A stretch of 9,038 bases of DNA from an uncultured Asticcacaulis sp. (lineage in GTDB: Bacteria; Pseudomonadota; Alphaproteobacteria; Caulobacterales; Caulobacteraceae): contig CAMLLA010000153.1 of NCBI GenBank assembly GCA_946480525.1, forward strand, positions 1 through 9,038, given 5' to 3'. Below, one piece after another: positions 5,953-9,038 of this stretch. The notes below the pieces were generated by a model. That model saw nothing but the letters and a program-made list of their open reading frames with translations. It searched no databases and was not told the DNA's origin. Every line of letters starts with the position of its first letter. The first letter of the stretch is position 1. The position numbers were made by a program, and so were the translations under genes.

Positions 5953-6735
5953 CTACAGCACGCCCAGCATGGTGGCGACCAGCGGATGGCGGACGATGTC
6001 CTTATCCTTTAGGCGTACGACGGCGATGGTGTCGACGGCTTCGAAGCGGTCGGCGACATCGGCCAGGCCCGACAGGCCGGTCAAAAGGTCGGATTGCGCC
6101 GGGTCGCCGGTGACGACCATGGTTGAGTTCCATCCCAGACGGGTCAGCAACATCTTGAGCTGCGTATAGGTGCAGTTCTGCGCCTCGTCGATGACAACGA
6201 AGGCGTTGTTGAGCGTGCGGCCGCGCATGTAGCCAACCGGTGCGATTTCGATCAGCCCTTCCTGGATCAGCGCCTTGACGCGCTTCATGCTGAGGCGGTC
6301 GGTGAGGGCGTCGTAGAGCGGGCGCAGGTATGGCGCCAGCTTGTCCTCCATGTCGCCGGGCAGGAAGCCGATCGATTCGCCGGCTTCGACCGCCGGGCGC
6401 GACAAGACGATGCGGCCAACCTTGCCGCTTTCCAGCGCTTCGACGGCCTTCGAGATCGCCAGATAGGTCTTGCCGGTCCCCGCGGGCCCCAGTGCCAGCA
6501 CCAGGTTTTTCTCGTCGATCGCCGAGAGCAGGGCGGCCTGGCCTTCGGATTTCGGTTTTATGGTTTTGAGATAGCCCTGTTCCCGTTCGTCATTGGCATT
6601 GCCCATGGGCGACCAGGCGCCGCCTCCACCTCCGCCGACATGCACGTTCAGACGGCGCACTTTCGAATCGGTCGAAAAGGCCGACTCATCCAGGTGGCCT
6701 TCACGCAGGAAACGCTTGGCGGATCGCTTGGTCAT
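5953..6735 (-). CDS. PhoH-family ATPase
   Basis: The 260-residue P-loop protein is a PhoH-type ATPase related to helicase domains, cytosolic and probably RNA-linked; the molecular function of the family is not settled. Visible motifs are Walker A GPAGTGKT (83-90), SRPAVEAGESIGFLPGDMEDKLAPYLRPLYDAL (112-144, the PhoH signature), YMRGRT (169-174), Walker B FVVIDEAQN (179-187), TGDPAQSD (209-216) and the C-terminal RHPLV (249-253). The first 60 residues are basic, then low-complexity with a run of six glycines (34-39), and appear disordered. The start at 6735 is preferred over the in-frame ATG at 6741 because GGAG (complement of 6743-6746) is 7 nt from 6735 but only 1 nt from 6741. It stands alone rather than beside ybeY, so it is more likely the second, stand-alone PhoH type. 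An intrinsic terminator lies about 50 nt upstream in the same orientation. Confidence 0.92.
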   Translation of the reverse strand: MTKRSAKRFLREGHLDESAFSTDSKVRRLNVHVGGGGGGAWSPMGNANDEREQGYLKTIKPKSEGQAALLSAIDEKNLVLALGPAGTGKTYLAISKAVEALESGKVGRIVLSRPAVEAGESIGFLPGDMEDKLAPYLRPLYDALTDRLSMKRVKALIQEGLIEIAPVGYMRGRTLNNAFVVIDEAQNCTYTQLKMLLTRLGWNSTMVVTGDPAQSDLLTGLSGLADVADRFEAVDTIAVVRLKDKDIVRHPLVATMLGVL

Positions 6736-6758
6736 GAACATGCTCCATCAAAGTGCCG

Positions 6759-6779
6759 TTGCGGCTGTGCCGGCCGCAA
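6759..6779 (-). other. Leader hairpin between the terminator and the phoH ribosome-binding site
   Basis: TTGCGGC (6759-6765) and GCCGCAA (6773-6779) form a perfect 7-bp stem with a 7-nt loop. On the minus strand it lies after the terminator U-tract and 12 nt before the phoH GGAG. It may be part of the phoH 5' leader; no function can be assigned from sequence alone. Confidence 0.4.
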
Positions 6780-6787
6780 AAGGCATG

Positions 6788-6817
6788 AAAAAAGGCGAGG
6801 CCATAAGTGGCGTCGCC
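6788..6817 (-). terminator. Intrinsic (Rho-independent) terminator facing phoH
   Basis: Read on the minus strand, a GC-rich stem is followed immediately by six T residues (A6788-A6793 on the plus strand). The outer 5 bp are GGCGA/TCGCC (6794-6798 with 6813-6817), then one G-G mismatch on the plus strand, then 4 bp GCCA/TGGC (6800-6803 with 6808-6811) closing a TAAG loop. This is the best intrinsic terminator in the window. Its U-tract ends 52 nt before the phoH start, so it terminates something transcribed from further right: either a separate small RNA or the phoH leader itself. Confidence 0.72.
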
Positions 6818-6941
6818 GTGACATACGTGACTGGGAACAGAGAAAGGCAGGACCAAAGGAGCGCCGCCGGAGCCGAATAACGGCGGCGGCGGAAGTGCAA
6901 TGCCCAACATGGAACGCGGTATTGCCACTTAGACCTCTTAA

Positions 6942-6960
6942 GGTACAAAGCCCTTGTACC
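6942..6960. promoter_or_regulatory. Perfect inverted repeat GGTACAA-N5-TTGTACC
   Basis: A 7-bp perfect dyad (6942-6948 and 6954-6960) is spaced by AGCCC. It may be a transcription factor operator controlling either divergent gene, or a hairpin in a leftward RNA. The dyad is seen directly; its function is unknown. Confidence 0.3.
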
Positions 6961-7059
6961 GGCTTCGGATTGCGCCGTCGCCGTACCCATTGGAGTAAAG
7001 CTGATTCTTCCCAAAAGGTGCTATTAGAATCTGCCCGGAATGTTACCGAATAATGAAAA

Positions 7060-7067
7060 TTAACCAT
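7060..7067 (+). promoter_or_regulatory. TTAACCAT, resembles a CtrA half-site
   Basis: TTAACCAT matches the half-site form of the CtrA box described in Caulobacter. It lies 45 nt upstream of the gamma-CA GTG start in an AT-rich segment. No second TTAA at the 7-nt spacing of a full site is present. If the organism is not one that uses CtrA this has no meaning, and a single 8-mer can occur by chance. Confidence 0.2.
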
Positions 7068-7100
7068 AAGGCGGGAATTTCGCAAAACTGTCATGGTTCA

Positions 7101-7106
7101 AGGAGG
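7101..7106 (+). promoter_or_regulatory. Strong Shine-Dalgarno sequence setting a GTG start
   Basis: AGGAGG lies 5 nt before the GTG at 7112. The nearby ATGs at 7093 and 7107 are in other frames, so this site settles the GTG as the start of the gamma-CA gene. Confidence 0.85.
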
Positions 7107-7111
7107 ATGGC

Positions 7112-7633
7112 GTGCCGCTTTATCGATTAGGGGAAATCGCCCCGCGTCTCGCCGATGATGCCTGGGTCGCGCCGGACGCCCAGGTGATCGGTCACGTCGT
7201 TTTGGGCGAGGGCGCCAGTATCTGGTTCAATGCCGTCGTGCGCGGCGACAACGAGCCCATTACCGTCGGCGCGCGCAGCAACATCCAGGACGGTTCTGTT
7301 CTGCATTCCGATCCAGGCTCGCCACTGACCATAGGTGAGGGCGTCACGGTTGGCCACAAGGTGACGCTGCACGGCTGCACCATCGGCGACAATGCGTTGA
7401 TCGGCATAGGGGCTGTCATCTTGAACCGCGCGGTTATCGGCCAGAACAGCATTGTCGGCGCGGGCTCGCTGGTGCCCGAAGGCAAGACCTTTCCCGACGG
7501 CGTGCTGATCCTGGGCTCGCCGGCGCGTGTGGTGCGCGAACTGACGGCGGAGCAGGTCGCGGGCCTCAGGCGTTCGGCGGACCACTATGTCGCCAACGCC
7601 CAAAGGTTCGCCCGCGATCTTTCTCCTATTTGA
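7112..7633 (+). CDS. Gamma-class carbonic anhydrase-like hexapeptide-repeat protein
   Basis: The 173-residue protein is a left-handed beta-helix of the gamma-CA/YrdA/PaaY type, a trimer with zinc or iron bound between subunits. The conserved core is present: VVRGDNEPI with R44 and D46, NIQDGSVLH with Q59 and ligand H65, and VGHKVTLHGC with ligands H82 and H87. Hexapeptide repeats continue through IGIGAVILNRAVIGQNSIVGAGSLV (97-121), and the family closing motif LGSPARVVREL is at 134-144. Members of this short cytosolic subfamily include active carbonic anhydrases and proteins of unproven activity; the proton-shuttle glutamate loop of Cam is not evident, so activity is uncertain. It starts with GTG behind AGGAGG. 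The last 8 nt overlap the convergent alpha/beta hydrolase gene. Confidence 0.92.
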   Translation: MPLYRLGEIAPRLADDAWVAPDAQVIGHVVLGEGASIWFNAVVRGDNEPITVGARSNIQDGSVLHSDPGSPLTIGEGVTVGHKVTLHGCTIGDNALIGIGAVILNRAVIGQNSIVGAGSLVPEGKTFPDGVLILGSPARVVRELTAEQVAGLRRSADHYVANAQRFARDLSPI

Positions 7634-8501
7634 GGAAGGCCTTCAGTTCGGCCTGGAACAGTTCGGGCTGGTCATACATGATGAAGTGATAGCTGTCGGC
7701 GACCTGACGCAGCGACGCGTTTGGCGCGTTGGCGTAGGACATCTGGTAAAACCCGGCCATCTGCTCCGCGGTGACGGGGGCGCTTGGTGGCAGTGCCCAC
7801 AGGACGCGCAGCGGCACCTTGATATTGGCCAGTTCCGGGCGCAGGTCGGTGGTGATCAGGTCGTACATGGCCTGTCCGGATGTCGCCGGATCGCTGTCCA
7901 CGACCGCCTTTATTGCAGCGGGGCGAAAGGCTTCGGTCTTTATCATTCCGGCGACGGTCTGTTCAGCCGTTGTCTGACGTCCGGACGCGGGCGCGTTCAT
8001 GATGCCGTCGCGGAACTGGGCGGCGACGGGGGCAACGGATTGTGGTGTCGCGTCTGGCATGAACATGGCGCCCATGAACGGTATCATGTCGACGACCATC
8101 AATTTGGAGACCAGGCCGGGATGGCGGGCCGCGACCATCAGGCCGACCGAGCCGCCCAGCGAATGCCCGGCCACGGCGGTACGGTTCAGCTTTTCGGAAG
8201 CGATGTACCTCGCGACCTCCTCCGCTACCGGAGCAACAACCGGCCCGGTCGCATTGGCCTCGGCCGGAACACCCGCGAAGCCTTTGACCTGAACAACATG
8301 ATAGCGATAGCCGGGCACCGCGTGAATCGTCGTATCCCAGACCGTGGCGGAGGACGACAGGCCAGGTATCAGAATGACGTCGGCGCCTTCGCCCGTTGTC
8401 GTGACGACGATGCGGTCGCTTTTGAAGTCGCCGGCAAACGCAGGCAAGGCGAGGGCGAGACCGGCCGCGACCGCGGCCAGTGTGGCAATCAGCTTTTTCA
8501 T
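7626..8501 (-). CDS. Exported alpha/beta-fold hydrolase
   Basis: The 291-residue protein begins with a clear Sec signal peptide (MKKLIATLAAVAAGLALALPAFA, cleavage after residue 23), so it should act in the periplasm or outside. The fold is seen in VILIPGLSSSATVW (42-55, oxyanion region), the nucleophile elbow AGHSLGGS with S114 (111-118), VVDMIPF (136-142) after the next strand, VPLRVLWAL (229-237) and the catalytic-histidine region SYHFIMYDQPELF with H272. The usual acid after strand 7 (normally a D or E soon after VLWG) is replaced by LPPSAP. D138 after strand 6 is therefore the likely third triad member, as in some lipases. Substrate unknown, probably an ester or lactone. It is 22 nt downstream of the HTH gene and likely the last gene of that operon; its ribosome-binding site is weak. 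Confidence 0.88.
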   Translation of the reverse strand: MKKLIATLAAVAAGLALALPAFAGDFKSDRIVVTTTGEGADVILIPGLSSSATVWDTTIHAVPGYRYHVVQVKGFAGVPAEANATGPVVAPVAEEVARYIASEKLNRTAVAGHSLGGSVGLMVAARHPGLVSKLMVVDMIPFMGAMFMPDATPQSVAPVAAQFRDGIMNAPASGRQTTAEQTVAGMIKTEAFRPAAIKAVVDSDPATSGQAMYDLITTDLRPELANIKVPLRVLWALPPSAPVTAEQMAGFYQMSYANAPNASLRQVADSYHFIMYDQPELFQAELKAFLK

Positions 8502-8523
8502 AGGTTTAGTCTTTCAGATAAGG

Positions 8524-8724
8524 TTAGGGCGCGTAAGGGTTTGGGAATATCTGCTCGACGGGCAGCGAGAGCGCGCTGGAGATGCGATAGGCGAGATCCA
8601 GCGATGGGTCGTGACGTTCGGTTTCAAGCGCATTGATAGCGTACCGTGACACGCCGATAAGGGTGGCAAGCTGCTCCTGAGTCAGGTCGCGTTCGGCGCG
8701 CAGCACTTTCAGCCGGCTTTTCAT
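8524..8724 (-). CDS. Small Cro/CI-type (XRE family) HTH transcriptional regulator
   Basis: The 66-residue protein is almost entirely an HTH_3 domain: MKSRLKVLRAERDLTQEQLATLIGVSRYAINALE (1-34), with turn and recognition helix around QLATLIGVSRYAINALE, then SLDLAYRISSALSLPVEQIF (41-60). It is a stand-alone DNA-binding protein without a sensing domain. The start at 8724 is used because homology begins there and its ATG overlaps the stop of the upstream membrane-protein gene as ATGA, indicating translational coupling. The open frame reaching 8991 is only a shadow of that gene. Small HTH proteins of this kind are often encoded beside small membrane proteins that may modulate them; that relationship is inference here. 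Confidence 0.9.
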   Translation of the reverse strand: MKSRLKVLRAERDLTQEQLATLIGVSRYAINALETERHDPSLDLAYRISSALSLPVEQIFPNPYAP

Positions 8725-9038
8725 GCCCGGCCACCTTCGCGGATGATACCGCTCAGCATGCCGAACAGGCCCCAGAACAGCGGGTATATGACCCAGGCCG
8801 GAACTTCCGGCGCGCCCAGCAATTGCTGGAAAGGCGCATAGCCGACGACGACCGTTATGGTGGCCCCGGTCGCCGCCAGCATGCGCTTGGCGACGAGGGC
8901 GCGGACGAATTCGTCCTGCTTTGAAATCAGGCTGTAGGCCATGAAGGTCTGGACGACCACGGTCGCAGCCGGCACAAGCGCCAAGGCCCAAAGGGCCGGG
9001 TCGTGCCAGCCATTGTGCTTGCCCCAGGTCACGCCGAA
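8721..9038 (-). CDS. Small integral membrane protein, function unknown (5' cut by window)
   Basis: About 105 residues are visible. Hydrophobic segments occur at WALALVPAATVVVQTFMAYSLI, LAATGATITVVVGYAPF and VPAWVIYPLFWGLFGMLSGII, suggesting three membrane spans in the visible part. Between the first two is a charged stretch with SKQDEFVRALVAKRML; a similar acidic/basic DE(F/Y)xRxxxxKRM connection is familiar from small membrane proteins encoded beside XRE regulators. The frame stays open to the window edge. The GTG at 9032 lies inside it and has no evident Shine-Dalgarno sequence in the few visible bases, so the true start is probably outside. It is first in the visible operon with the HTH protein (4-nt overlap) and the hydrolase. 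I do not recognise a named family with certainty. Confidence 0.75.
   Translation of the reverse strand, partial: FGVTWGKHNGWHDPALWALALVPAATVVVQTFMAYSLISKQDEFVRALVAKRMLAATGATITVVVGYAPFQQLLGAPEVPAWVIYPLFWGLFGMLSGIIREGGRA

Larger units (their letters stand above)
6788..6960 (-). ncRNA. Candidate small RNA or attenuator leader upstream of phoH (right boundary uncertain)
   Basis: On the minus strand three hairpins precede the terminator at 6788-6817: the inverted repeat GGTACAA/TTGTACC (6942-6960), a 12-bp bulged stem (6893-6930: AAGTG-CAAT-GCC against GGT-ATTG-C-CACTT), and CGCCGCCG/CGGCGGCG (6862-6869, 6881-6888). Serial hairpins ending in a terminator are typical of trans-acting small RNAs and of attenuated leaders. 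I do not recognise it as 6S RNA, SRP RNA, RNase P RNA, tmRNA or a known riboswitch. No convincing promoter was found; TCTAAT (complement of 7023-7028) is a possible -10 without a good -35. The right end of the transcript is therefore a guess. Confidence 0.32.
6736..7111. other. 376-bp intergenic region between divergent phoH and gamma-CA genes
   Basis: This is the only gene-free stretch over 300 bases. No open frame across it has protein-like composition. It holds, from left to right, a leader hairpin (6759-6779), an intrinsic terminator facing phoH (6788-6817), a GC-rich hairpin (arms 6862-6869 and 6881-6888), a 12-bp hairpin with one bulge (6893-6930) and a perfect inverted repeat (6942-6960). 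The right part (about 7020-7090) is AT-rich and contains TTAACCAT. This right end probably carries the promoter of the gamma-CA gene. The left part is likely transcribed leftward as a small RNA or a long phoH leader. Confidence 0.7.

Noticed and set aside
6640..7053. 137-codon plus-strand open frame across the intergenic region
   Set aside because: It begins inside phoH on the opposite strand, is extremely Arg-rich and has no Shine-Dalgarno sequence or recognisable domain.
6732..7094. 120-codon minus-strand open frame ending as ATGA at the phoH start
   Set aside because: The overlap is tempting, but the sequence is Arg/His/Cys-rich with no domain, it reads through the terminator hairpin, and the TGA arises simply because phoH begins ATG ACC. 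A short leader peptide is not excluded.
7062..7098. AACCAT/ATGGTT inverted repeat before the gamma-CA gene
   Set aside because: It is only 6 bp with a 25-nt loop, which is expected by chance.
7093..7109. ATG codons just before the gamma-CA GTG as alternative starts
   Set aside because: Neither ATG (7093, 7107) is in the gamma-CA frame; AGGAGG is ideally placed for the GTG at 7112.
7587..8636. 349-codon plus-strand open frame
   Set aside because: It lies antisense to the alpha/beta hydrolase and HTH genes, has no recognisable domain and an Arg/His/Gly-rich shadow composition.
1..9038. CRISPR arrays, insertion sequences, toxin-antitoxin or defence systems
   Set aside because: No regularly spaced repeats, transposase or terminal inverted repeats, or known defence domains were seen; the HTH/membrane pair lacks any toxin-like product.

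Overview
The window reads as a densely packed, high-GC (roughly 60%) alphaproteobacterial chromosome segment. The gene families (MprF, SfsA, a short CinA-type protein, a stand-alone PhoH ATPase, a gamma-class carbonic anhydrase fold protein), the many 4-nt ATGA overlaps and one TTAACCAT sequence resembling a CtrA half-site fit Caulobacterales or relatives. That placement is inference, not demonstrated. No insertion sequence, phage gene, CRISPR array or plasmid function is visible. Most of the window is housekeeping or envelope-related.

Layout. 1-873 (+) is the C-terminal part of an MprF-like aminoacyl-phosphatidylglycerol synthase cut by the window edge. It converges on sfsA (870-1604, -), with a 4-nt overlap of the ends. 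sfsA and the cinA-like gene (1603-2397, +) are divergent and share a CATG, so their start codons overlap. The cinA-like gene is followed after 26 nt by an exported M28 zinc peptidase (2424-3887, +). Next come a 9-bp hairpin and a complete tRNA-Leu(UAA) (3953-4038, +).

4063-5387 (-) is a two-gene, translationally coupled unit: a RidA-family protein with an apparent signal peptide and a beta-propeller (PD40-like) lipoprotein. An Lrp/AsnC regulator (5472-5894, +) is divergent from it across an 84-bp gap that carries a perfect 10-bp inverted repeat. The Lrp gene converges on phoH (5953-6735, -) with a shared hairpin between them.

6736-7111 is the only long gene-free stretch. It holds a good intrinsic terminator on the minus strand, only about 50 nt upstream of phoH, plus several further hairpins. 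This suggests an unannotated small RNA or an attenuated phoH leader and is the most interesting feature of the window. A gamma-carbonic-anhydrase-like gene (7112-7633, +, GTG start) follows and overlaps by 8 nt a convergent exported alpha/beta hydrolase (7626-8501, -). The hydrolase lies last in an apparent operon behind a small Cro/CI-type HTH protein (8524-8724, -) and a membrane protein (8721-9038, -, cut by the window end).

Functional themes, all inferred: envelope lipid modification (MprF), periplasmic hydrolysis and binding (M28 peptidase, alpha/beta hydrolase, propeller lipoprotein, RidA-like protein), and small regulators placed next to the envelope genes they may control (Lrp beside ridA/propeller, HTH with the membrane protein). 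I see no convincing new defence or mobile system.
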